In this document: piece by piece, positions 19,383 through 26,693 of the stretch
How the letters are laid out: each line of letters opens with the position of its first letter
Position numbering within the stretch: position 1 is the stretch's first letter
Assembly (NCBI RefSeq): GCF_949296715.1
Contig: NZ_CASFQD010000043.1
Span: 1 to 34,872, forward strand
Source: an uncultured Alistipes sp.
GTDB lineage: Bacteria; Bacteroidota; Bacteroidia; Bacteroidales; Rikenellaceae
Direction of reading: 5' to 3'
Length of the DNA: 34,872 nucleotides
The notes under the pieces: model-generated
Seen by the model: the letters and a program-made list of their open reading frames with translations, nothing else
Databases searched by the model: none
Told to the model about the DNA's origin: nothing
Made by a program: the position numbers and the translations under genes

Positions 19383-20384
19383 ATGAAAACGAAACGAATC
19401 GCATACCTCGCAGCCGCACTGGCCCTGACGGCGGGCGCAACCTCCTGCGAGCACGAAGAGATCTACGAACCGCTGGAGTTCGCGGTGCGGCTGGCGCCGA
19501 CGAACACCTACCGGGTGGGCGATCCCGTGGTCTTCAACTTCGAAGGCAACGCCGACTACATCACGGTATGGAACGGCGACACGGGACACGAATACAAATA
19601 CCGCGACCGCTCGAAGGTGGCGCTCGAAGACATCGAGTCGTGCGAGCTGACGATCGAGATCAGCCAGCAGTACGGCGGCAATGCCGAGGTGAGCAACCTC
19701 GACATGATTGTCGGCAACAAGTTCCAGGGGCTCTCGGGCAACGACGCGGAGGCCGACCGGCCGATTGTCGAGGCCATCGCCCAAAGCAACTATGCCGACT
19801 GGGAGGTGCTGGAGTACACGCCCAACAAGTCCAACACCTTCGAGACCTACACCTACGACATCACCGAGTATGCCGACAACTTCTCGTTCGGCCTGCACCT
19901 GTACCAGGAGCCCGGCACGGCCATGCGCACCTACCGCATCAATCCGTCGGTCACGGTCAAGCTGAAGGGCTACGACACGCAGGAGTACCCCTACTCGTCG
20001 ATGAAGTTCATCACCTTCTCGCTGGCACCGCAGCATGCCGACGATCCCTACATCCACAACGTATCGGGCAACGGCAACCTGAAACTTCAGGGCGAACCGG
20101 GCTCGAACAGCGCCGCGAACATCGTCTTCCAGGGCTTCAGCGCCGGCGCAATGGACCAGATTGAACAGTGGGCCTTCACGCAGCCGATCGCCCTGAACAG
20201 CATCTCGCCCGACACGGGGCAGAGCATCAAGGGCGTGACGGACGACGTACCGAGCTACTCGTACACCTACGATACGCCGGGCACCTACACGGCGACGTTC
20301 CTCGTAGGTACGGGCAACTATCAGGGAGAATCGGGCATCAAGACCTACGAAGTGACCTTCACGGTCGTCGACCGGCTCGAATAG
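19383..20384 (+). CDS. DUF5017-like surface lipoprotein (SusE/F-position glycan-binding protein)
   Basis: 333 aa. The ATG at 19383 is chosen because it begins a lipoprotein signal with lipidated Cys22 (ATSC, then EHEE, an acidic surface-export-like tail). The same frame is open far upstream inside susD, but that part is a shadow. The N-terminal part (about 35-75) has the GDPVVFNFEGNADYITVWNG pattern that I associate with DUF5017, and the C-terminus (about 295-325) has a PKD-like YSYTYDTPGTYTATF strand pair. It lies 23 bp after susD, where SusE/SusF-type surface glycan-binding proteins are usually encoded, so binding of the same polymer is the likely role. Domain name is from memory. Confidence 0.8.
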   Translation: MKTKRIAYLAAALALTAGATSCEHEEIYEPLEFAVRLAPTNTYRVGDPVVFNFEGNADYITVWNGDTGHEYKYRDRSKVALEDIESCELTIEISQQYGGNAEVSNLDMIVGNKFQGLSGNDAEADRPIVEAIAQSNYADWEVLEYTPNKSNTFETYTYDITEYADNFSFGLHLYQEPGTAMRTYRINPSVTVKLKGYDTQEYPYSSMKFITFSLAPQHADDPYIHNVSGNGNLKLQGEPGSNSAANIVFQGFSAGAMDQIEQWAFTQPIALNSISPDTGQSIKGVTDDVPSYSYTYDTPGTYTATFLVGTGNYQGESGIKTYEVTFTVVDRLE

Positions 20385-20401
20385 AGACGGACAACCACAG
20401 C

Positions 20402-20436
20402 ACAAATCCGCCCGGGAAATTTCCGGACGGATTTGT
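20402..20436. repeat. Imperfect inverted repeat after the DUF5017-like gene
   Basis: ACAAATCCG (20402-20410) pairs with CGGATTTGT (20428-20436), enclosing a GGAAATTTCC palindrome. There is no long T-run after it, so it may be an mRNA-stability hairpin or a partial terminator that lowers expression of the last two genes relative to susCD. Confidence 0.5.
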
Positions 20437-20500
20437 CGGTTTCCAGCCCGAAGGGAAAGACAACCCGACAACTTATTATAATCTTAAAAACTGCAACCTT

Positions 20501-20686
20501 ATGAAAAGAACAACGACCCCCGCATCAAAGGGAGAGGAAAATTCCGTTCTCCCGTATGAGACGCCGCGCGTCGAAGTGCTCGACGCAGCAGTCGAAAGAG
20601 GATTCGCCGCAACCGGCAAAGACTGGGACTACGACCCGATCGTCGACGACGAATACAACATGGACGACATTTACGGTTCATATTAA
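20501..20686 (+). CDS. Small acidic peptide of unknown function
   Basis: 61 aa. The ATG at 20501 follows an AT-rich stretch typical of start sites here. The N-terminal third is basic and Ser/Thr-rich, with no signal peptide or membrane segment. The middle reads YETPRVEVLDAAVERGFAATG, and the last ~20 residues are rich in Asp, Glu and Tyr (DWDYDPIVDDEYNMDD). I recall short Bacteroidetes proteins with a similar Y-E-x-P-x-x-E-V-L ... G-F-A-x-(S/T)-G pattern next to fimbrillin-like or surface-lipoprotein genes, but I know of no assigned function. The stop lies 12 bp before the fimbrillin-like/DUF4957 gene, so the two are almost surely co-transcribed and probably work together. Confidence 0.7.
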   Translation: MKRTTTPASKGEENSVLPYETPRVEVLDAAVERGFAATGKDWDYDPIVDDEYNMDDIYGSY

Positions 20687-20698
20687 AACAAGGCAACC

Positions 20699-22807
20699 AT
20701 GAAAAAGATTCTGCTTTACGGCAGTACGGCTGCCGTCCTGATGATGCTGGCATCCTGCTCGGTGGACAACACGGAGCCATCGGTACCCGCCACGCGCACC
20801 ATCACCCGCACTTTCCCCGTCGATGAGACTGTCTACTCGGCCCATGATACCCGCACGGCCTATGAAAACGGGCAAATCGGCTTTACGAACAACGAAAAGC
20901 TGGGCGCCTACGTATGGGATGCCGTTCAGAACAAAAATGCCAGCAATGTAACTGTCGCAACCCGCACACCGGGATCACCCGCTACGATCACGGTAACGCA
21001 CGATGCGATCTCTGGGGTCGAGGCATACACCTATGTATTCGTATCCCCCTACAAGTACAACAACTCCCCCTATCGGACCACTCCGACCGTCACGCTGAAC
21101 CCCGTTCAGCACCCGACGGCGACGACGTTCGATGCGTCACAGGATATTCTGGTCAGCCAACCGGTCACTGGTCCCGCCGGTGGCAACACGTCGCCCGTTC
21201 TGAACGAGGTGGTATTCAAGCGTCTCTTCACCTTCTTCCGGCTGAAGATCAACCGCTCGGAATTCACCGGTGATATCACGCTAGCCGAAGGAGAAAAGAT
21301 TCGCTCGGTAACGATCACGGCACCGGAAGGCACCGAGCTGGCCGGAACAGCCGAGGTAAAAATCGAGGAGGCATACGATGCGACGACTTTCAACTTCACG
21401 GAGCCGTCCAACTCGGTAACGGCCGACTACGGCACCGACGGCGAGGCGTTCAACGCCGACGGCACATTCGACGTATGGTTTGTCGTCAACCCCGTCGCAT
21501 TCAACGGACTGACCATCGAGGTACGGACTTCGGCACAGACAATCACGCAGACGTTCAACGAGCAGGTTGCGCTTGACTTCAAGGCCAGCGGCATCAACAC
21601 GCTCAACTTCCAGCCGGCCAACAATACCAACATCACTACTACAACCGCAGCTGTTCCGCAAGACTATTACGAGGAAGGTGTTGAGATCAATGGGGAAATC
21701 TACAGCAAAAATTCGGAGAGCAGAACGAATAAGACAGCAGATGCGCCCAATACTGCACTCAGCTTAAGTTCCACGACCCTCGTCTATTTCCTCGGCGATG
21801 GAGGGAATCCCGACAACTCGTTCTACATCGAAGCGGCAAATAGTGGAAGTCACACCTACCGGGAGAATAGTGCGATTTTTATTGGCCGTCATGCAGACCA
21901 CAAAACCAAACTTGTACTACAAACCCAGTTCCACCTGCGCAACAGGGAAAGTGGCATCTACGCCTTCAAGAATCTCGATATCGACATGCGGGAGGGCTCC
22001 CAGGCACAGTTATTCACCATGTCTAACGACACAGGTGGCGCCAAGACGCTGATTTTCGAGGATTGCGACATCACCTTCGGTAACAACAAAAGCATCGTCG
22101 CACCTTACAGTTCCACGAAGGAGGGGTCGTATATCGAGAACATCATCTTCCGCAACTGTAGGCTGCGTTACGAGGCTGGAACTGAAGGCTATTACGCCCT
22201 CATAAAACTTCATGGGAACAACGATAAAAACTTCCTTAAAAGCGGCCTTGCGGGCTTCAAAACATTGGTACTCGAAAATAACGTATTCTACTCGACCCAA
22301 GGAAGCAATGTAAAGACAGCAGTATCCATTCTGTATCAACGATACTGGGAAGCTGACGCGGCATCGTATTCATTGGCCAACCTGAACATCACCTGCAAGA
22401 ACAATACTTTTATCGACTTAATTAGTTTTAGTTCCGGTGCCAGCAACCCGGCCGGCATGGGTTCAGCATACTTCATGGTAGATCAAATCGGCTCCGTCGA
22501 ATTTACGGGAAATATGCTCTATTCGGAAGCAAAGAAATATGTCTCCATCATGCGCGTAACACATGACTACAATACCAATGGTCCGTGGCCGAGTATCAAC
22601 CTTGACAGAGAAGGGAATGCTGTATACGGAACCAACGGATGGAAGTTATACTTCGACGGATCAGGAGCTATTCCGGCTCCGTATTATCCGGTAAAGCAGA
22701 CCTATCCGCAAAAGCAGGACAGCCCGCTGTCGGAGTACGACCCCGCAAACGGCATCTTCAAGGTAAGTCCCGCCTATGACGGATACGGATCAACGCTGCT
22801 CTACTGA
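20699..22807 (+). CDS. Fimbrillin-like + DUF4957-type beta-helix surface lipoprotein
   Basis: 702 aa. A lipobox LASC gives lipidated Cys20. Residues about 30-315 resemble Bacteroidetes fimbrillin-like (Mfa/FimA-type) domains: TRTAYENGQIGFTNNEKLGAY, FKRLFTFFRLKI and GTFDVWFVVNPV are characteristic. Residues about 322-702 form a beta-helix that closely matches the C-terminal half of the lipoprotein at 192-2498, sharing for example FEDCDITFGNNKS, SSTKEGSYIENIIFRNC and SGASNPAGMGSAYF. The DNA for this half is visibly AT-richer than the surrounding genes (24 of 60 G/C in 22261-22320 against 37 of 60 in 17221-17280), a sign of separate origin. It is the last gene of the operon. It is probably an exposed glycan-binding or processing protein; the catalytic status is unknown. 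Confidence 0.82.
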   Translation: MKKILLYGSTAAVLMMLASCSVDNTEPSVPATRTITRTFPVDETVYSAHDTRTAYENGQIGFTNNEKLGAYVWDAVQNKNASNVTVATRTPGSPATITVTHDAISGVEAYTYVFVSPYKYNNSPYRTTPTVTLNPVQHPTATTFDASQDILVSQPVTGPAGGNTSPVLNEVVFKRLFTFFRLKINRSEFTGDITLAEGEKIRSVTITAPEGTELAGTAEVKIEEAYDATTFNFTEPSNSVTADYGTDGEAFNADGTFDVWFVVNPVAFNGLTIEVRTSAQTITQTFNEQVALDFKASGINTLNFQPANNTNITTTTAAVPQDYYEEGVEINGEIYSKNSESRTNKTADAPNTALSLSSTTLVYFLGDGGNPDNSFYIEAANSGSHTYRENSAIFIGRHADHKTKLVLQTQFHLRNRESGIYAFKNLDIDMREGSQAQLFTMSNDTGGAKTLIFEDCDITFGNNKSIVAPYSSTKEGSYIENIIFRNCRLRYEAGTEGYYALIKLHGNNDKNFLKSGLAGFKTLVLENNVFYSTQGSNVKTAVSILYQRYWEADAASYSLANLNITCKNNTFIDLISFSSGASNPAGMGSAYFMVDQIGSVEFTGNMLYSEAKKYVSIMRVTHDYNTNGPWPSINLDREGNAVYGTNGWKLYFDGSGAIPAPYYPVKQTYPQKQDSPLSEYDPANGIFKVSPAYDGYGSTLLY

Positions 22808-22840
22808 TTTGTCCCGCACAAATCAAACATGCCTGTCAAA

Positions 22841-22873
22841 AACCCGCTTTTCTTTGCGAAAAGCGGGTTTTTT
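22841..22873 (+). terminator. Intrinsic terminator of the PL8-SusCD operon
   Basis: A 12-bp stem (22841-22852 with 22858-22869; AACCCGCTTTTC) with loop TTTGC is followed by a T-run to 22873. It ends the transcript 33 bp after the lipoprotein stop and separates it from the sugar-catabolism operon. Confidence 0.9.
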
Positions 22874-22885
22874 CGCAATATCCCG

Positions 22886-22916
22886 TTGCAGTTCTGCGTT
22901 CTTTTCCGTAACTTTG
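22886..22916 (+). promoter_or_regulatory. Promoter of the amino-sugar catabolism operon
   Basis: TTGC at 22886-22889 and TAACTTTG at 22909-22916 with 19 bp between them fit the Bacteroidetes promoter consensus. The start codon of the kinase gene is 46 bp after the -7 box. With the terminator just upstream, this makes 22962-27488 a separate transcription unit. Confidence 0.75.
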
Positions 22917-22961
22917 GATTGCTGTAAACCAAATTCACAAAACCGAAACCAACACGCCTCT

Positions 22962-24059
22962 ATGAAACCCGAATTACTGAAAATAGCGTCCCAGTTCGCT
23001 CTGGACGGTCCAATCGCCTCCGTAGACTCGCTCGGAGACGGATTCATCAACGACACGTTCATCGTCCGCACCGAGGGCAATGCCCCGGACTACATTCTCC
23101 AGCGCAAGAACCGCAGCGTCTTCCCCGACGTGCCCGCCATGATGGAGAACATCCGCAAGGTCACGGAGCACATCCGCCGCCGTGTCGTCGCGGCAGGCGG
23201 CGACCCCCTGCGCGAGGTGATGACCGTCGTCCCGACGCACGACGGCGCCCTCTGCTATCTGGACGAGCAGGGCGAATACTGGGCCGTCACGGTCTTCATC
23301 GCCGATACGATCGCCTACAACAAGGCCGACACGGCCGAACTGGCCCGCAAGGGTGGCGAGGGCATCGGCAAGTTCCAGGCCCAGCTTGCGGACTTCACCG
23401 AGCCGCTGGCCGAGACAATCAAGGGATTCCACAACATCCGCCACCGCTTCGTGCAGTGGGAAGAGGCGCTGGCGCGCGACGCCGCAGGCCGCAAAAAGGA
23501 CCTTGCGGAGGAGATCGGATGGATCGAATCGCGCCGCGAGGAGATGCTCGCCTTCTGGTCGAAGGTCGAAGACGGGACAATCCCCACGCGTGTGACACAC
23601 AACGACACGAAGATCAACAACATCCTCTTCAACAAGGAGGGACAGGTGCTCTGCGCCATCGACCTCGACACGGTGATGAACTCCACGTCGCTCAACGACT
23701 TCGGCGACGCCATCCGCTCCTACGCCAACACGGGTGACGAGGACGACCGCGATCTGTCGCGCGTGAGCCTCTCGCTCGAGATGTTCGCCGCCTACACGGA
23801 CGGCTACCTCTCGCAGCGCGCCGCACAGCTCTGCCCGGCGGAGATCGACCACTTGGCCTTCTCGGCCCGCTACATCACCTATGAGCAGGTGCTGCGCTTC
23901 CTGATGGACTACCTCGACGGCGACACCTACTACAAGATCAAATACCCGGAGCACAACCTCGTGCGCACGCACGCGCAGTACAAGCTGCTGCGCAGCATGG
24001 AGGAGCAGTATCCGGAGATGTGCCGCATCGTCCGCGAAACGGCCGACAAATACAGATAA
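22962..24059 (+). CDS. APH-fold sugar kinase, N-acetylhexosamine 1-kinase (NahK)-like
   Basis: 365 aa, cytoplasmic. The ATG at 22962 is chosen because it follows the promoter and starts a sensible domain; the longer open frame runs back through the terminator. The aminoglycoside-phosphotransferase/choline-kinase fold is shown by THNDTKINNILF, with catalytic Asp215 and metal-binding Asn220, and by IDLDT with Asp234. N-acetylhexosamine 1-kinases (NahK), which phosphorylate GlcNAc or GalNAc at C1, belong to this superfamily and are about this size. Here the gene heads an operon with two NagB-type genes next to a glycosaminoglycan locus that releases GalNAc or GlcNAc, so HexNAc 1-kinase is the best guess. 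Other small-molecule kinases of the fold are not ruled out. Confidence 0.75.
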   Translation: MKPELLKIASQFALDGPIASVDSLGDGFINDTFIVRTEGNAPDYILQRKNRSVFPDVPAMMENIRKVTEHIRRRVVAAGGDPLREVMTVVPTHDGALCYLDEQGEYWAVTVFIADTIAYNKADTAELARKGGEGIGKFQAQLADFTEPLAETIKGFHNIRHRFVQWEEALARDAAGRKKDLAEEIGWIESRREEMLAFWSKVEDGTIPTRVTHNDTKINNILFNKEGQVLCAIDLDTVMNSTSLNDFGDAIRSYANTGDEDDRDLSRVSLSLEMFAAYTDGYLSQRAAQLCPAEIDHLAFSARYITYEQVLRFLMDYLDGDTYYKIKYPEHNLVRTHAQYKLLRSMEEQYPEMCRIVRETADKYR

Positions 24060-24071
24060 CGACCGCATACG

Positions 24072-24719
24072 ATGGAGATACGCAAAGTGACGGGCCCGAC
24101 GCCCGACGACATGGCGGCCGTGGAACAGGCGTTCGACGGCATCGAGGCCCTACCGATCGCCTGCTGCAACTGGCCGGAACAATACCCCTATGCCCCGAAG
24201 GTCGCATTCCGCATGTTCCACACGGGCGACCTGCTCTGGTTGCGCTTCGACGTAGAGGAGCGCTACACGGCGGCCCGCGTCACCGAAGACAACGGCGAGG
24301 TGTGGACCGACTCGTGCGTCGAGTTCTTCCTCGAGCTCGACGACCGCGGCTACTACAACTTCGAGACCACCTGCATCGGCCGCATGCTGCTGGGGTTCCG
24401 CAAGACGCACGCCAATGCCGTGCATGCCGACGCGGCGGTGATGGCTTCGGTGCGGCGCTGCACGACGCTGCCCGCCGAGCCCTTTGCCGAACGCGAGGGC
24501 GACAACCGCTGGTCGCTGACCCTGGCCATCCCGCCGCAGGCGCTCTTCCGCCACGACCTGAAGACATGGGACGGCCTTGAGGCGCGCATGAACCTCTACA
24601 AGTGCGGAGACAACCTTTCGCACCCCCACTTCCTTTCGTGGAGGCCCGTCGCGACGGAGAAGCCCGACTTCCACCGTCCCGAATTTTTCGAACGTGTCAA
24701 ATTCTCAAACATATTATGA
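24072..24719 (+). CDS. CBM9-like carbohydrate-binding protein
   Basis: 215 aa, with no signal peptide, so probably cytoplasmic. The pattern RMFHTGDLLWLRFDVEE ... VWTDSCVEFFLELD ... YYNFETTCIGRML, ending in W-R-P and F-H-R-P-E-F-F-E, is that of the family-9-like carbohydrate-binding proteins common in Bacteroidetes (DOMON/CBM9 fold). It begins 12 bp after the kinase and its stop overlaps the next start (ATGA at 24716-24719), so translation of the two is coupled. A soluble cytoplasmic CBM9-like protein within an amino-sugar operon might bind a sugar or sugar phosphate; its actual role is not known. Confidence 0.8.
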   Translation: MEIRKVTGPTPDDMAAVEQAFDGIEALPIACCNWPEQYPYAPKVAFRMFHTGDLLWLRFDVEERYTAARVTEDNGEVWTDSCVEFFLELDDRGYYNFETTCIGRMLLGFRKTHANAVHADAAVMASVRRCTTLPAEPFAEREGDNRWSLTLAIPPQALFRHDLKTWDGLEARMNLYKCGDNLSHPHFLSWRPVATEKPDFHRPEFFERVKFSNIL

Positions 24720-26665
24720 ACAACAAGTATTCACTTCCCAAAGACGGAGGTCTGATTGCGGAATCGGCCCCGCGCGACATCATCCACCGCTATGAGAAGA
24801 TTCATACGCGGGTCTACGAAAACGAGTACAATGGTGTGCAGTACGTCGCCGACATGATTGTCAAGGCAATCCGCACGTACAACGAAATCCACTGCTCGAA
24901 CGAAGTCTACGAGGAGTCGCAGCCGTTCGTGCTGGGTCTGACGACCGGACGCACGCCCCTGGGTCTCTACCGCGAGCTGGTCAAGCGCTACCAGGCCGGT
25001 CTGGTGAGCTTCCGCAACGTCGAGGTCTTCAGTCTCGACGAGTTCTACCCCATCAAGTCGACCGAGCAGCAGAGCCGCAACTTCCGCATCCACGAGGAGT
25101 TCCTCAACCACATCGACATCCTGCCCGAGAATGTCCACATTCCCGACGGGTCGGTCTCCAACGACCGGATTTCGGAGTACTGCGCCTCGTATGACCACGC
25201 CGCACGCCACATCGACCTGATGATCATCGGCGTGGGCGAGGACGGACAGATCGGGTTCAACGAGCCGGGCTCCTACGTCAAGTCGCGCACGCGCCTCGTG
25301 CAGCTCACGCACAACACCCGCAAGGTGCAGTCGAGCGCCTTCTTCGGGCTGGAGAACACGCCGAAGATGGCCATCACGATGGGCATCGACACAATCATGC
25401 GCGCCGACCGCATCGTCCTGATGGCCTGGGGCGAGGAGAAGGCCCGCATCGTGCAGAAGGTCGTCGAGGGCGACATCACGGGCCAGGTGCCCGCCTCCTA
25501 CCTGCAGGCACATCCCAACATCGAGGTCATCATCGACGAGAACGCCGCGCAGCTGCTCACGCGCGAGCAGACACCGTGGAAGGTCGGCCCCTGCAACTGG
25601 ACGCCGAAATTCATCCGCAAGGCCGTTGTCTGGCTCTGCGGCGAGGTGAAGAAGCCCATCCTGAAGCTCACCTACAAGGACTATATCGAGAATTCGCTCG
25701 GCGAGCTGCTCGAACAGGGCCGCACGTTCGACCAGATCAACATCGACGTCTTCAACGACCTGCAGCACACGATCTCGGGCTGGCCGGGCGGCAAGCCCAA
25801 TGCCGACGACTCGACGCGCCCCGTGCCGTCGACGCCGTTCCCGAAGCGCGTGGTGATCTTCTCGCCCCACCCCGATGACGACGTCATCTCGATGGGCGGC
25901 ACGTTCATCCGCCTCGTACAGCAGGGCCACGACGTGCACGTCGCCTACGAGACGTCGGGCAACGTCGCCGTACACGACGATGTCGTGCTCCAGAACATCG
26001 ACACGGCACGCGAACTGGGCTACGGAGACCACTTCGCCGAGGCCGAGAAGATCATCGCCGGCAAGAAGAAGGGCGAGCCGGAGCCGCGTGCGCTGCTCGA
26101 CCTGAAGGGCTCGATCCGCCGCGCCGAGGCACGCGCCGCCGTGCGCTCGTTCGGTCTGAACCCCGACACGAACGCACACTTCCTCAACCTGCCCTTCTAC
26201 GAGACGGGCGGCATCAAGAAGGGGCAGCTCACGGAGAAGGATACGCAGATCATCGTCGACCTGCTGCGCCAGATCAAGCCGCACCAGATCTACGCCGCGG
26301 GCGACCTGGCAGACCCGCACGGCACGCACCGCACCTGCATGGAGGCCGTGCTCAACGCCCTGGAGGTGGTCAAGGAGGACGACTGGTTCAAGGAGTGCCA
26401 CCTGTGGCTCTACCGCGGAGCCTGGATGGAGTGGGACCTCGGCATGGTGGACATGGCCGTGCCCCTGTCGCCCGACGAGCTCATCAAGAAGCGCCACGCC
26501 ATCTACCGCCACCTCTCGCAGAAGGACATCATGCCCTTCCCGGGCAGCGACCCGCGCGAGTTCTGGCAGCGCGCCGAGGAGCGCACGCAGAATACGGCCA
26601 AGCTCTACGACCAGCTCGGCATGGCGGAATACCAGGCCATCGAGGTCTTCGTAAGAATGTTCTGA
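24716..26665 (+). CDS. NagB-like domain fused to a PIG-L/LmbE deacetylase domain
   Basis: 649 aa. The start at 24716 overlaps the previous stop by ATGA; the longer open frame lies inside the upstream gene. Residues about 25-290 are glucosamine-6-phosphate deaminase-like (LTTGRTPLGLY, SLDEF with Asp108, GVGEDGQIGFNEP). In E. coli NagB the catalytic Asp141, His143 and Glu148 correspond to Asp176, Gln178 and Glu183 here, so the catalytic His is lost. Residues about 377-640 are a PIG-L/LmbE zinc deacetylase domain with SPHPDDD (His385, Asp388) and DPHGTHR (His535, His538). Similar fusions are known in Bacteroides (annotated as NagB-like, e.g. BT_0258, from memory). A plausible role is deacetylation of a HexNAc phosphate, with the NagB part binding sugar phosphate; this is inference. 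Confidence 0.9.
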   Translation: MNNKYSLPKDGGLIAESAPRDIIHRYEKIHTRVYENEYNGVQYVADMIVKAIRTYNEIHCSNEVYEESQPFVLGLTTGRTPLGLYRELVKRYQAGLVSFRNVEVFSLDEFYPIKSTEQQSRNFRIHEEFLNHIDILPENVHIPDGSVSNDRISEYCASYDHAARHIDLMIIGVGEDGQIGFNEPGSYVKSRTRLVQLTHNTRKVQSSAFFGLENTPKMAITMGIDTIMRADRIVLMAWGEEKARIVQKVVEGDITGQVPASYLQAHPNIEVIIDENAAQLLTREQTPWKVGPCNWTPKFIRKAVVWLCGEVKKPILKLTYKDYIENSLGELLEQGRTFDQINIDVFNDLQHTISGWPGGKPNADDSTRPVPSTPFPKRVVIFSPHPDDDVISMGGTFIRLVQQGHDVHVAYETSGNVAVHDDVVLQNIDTARELGYGDHFAEAEKIIAGKKKGEPEPRALLDLKGSIRRAEARAAVRSFGLNPDTNAHFLNLPFYETGGIKKGQLTEKDTQIIVDLLRQIKPHQIYAAGDLADPHGTHRTCMEAVLNALEVVKEDDWFKECHLWLYRGAWMEWDLGMVDMAVPLSPDELIKKRHAIYRHLSQKDIMPFPGSDPREFWQRAEERTQNTAKLYDQLGMAEYQAIEVFVRMF

Positions 26666-26693
26666 CACCCATAACCCTAATCAATTTCCAAAC

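Noticed and set aside
22776..22961. N-terminal extension of the kinase gene from 22776
   Set aside because: It overlaps the end of the previous gene, the terminator and the promoter; the family-like sequence starts at 22962.
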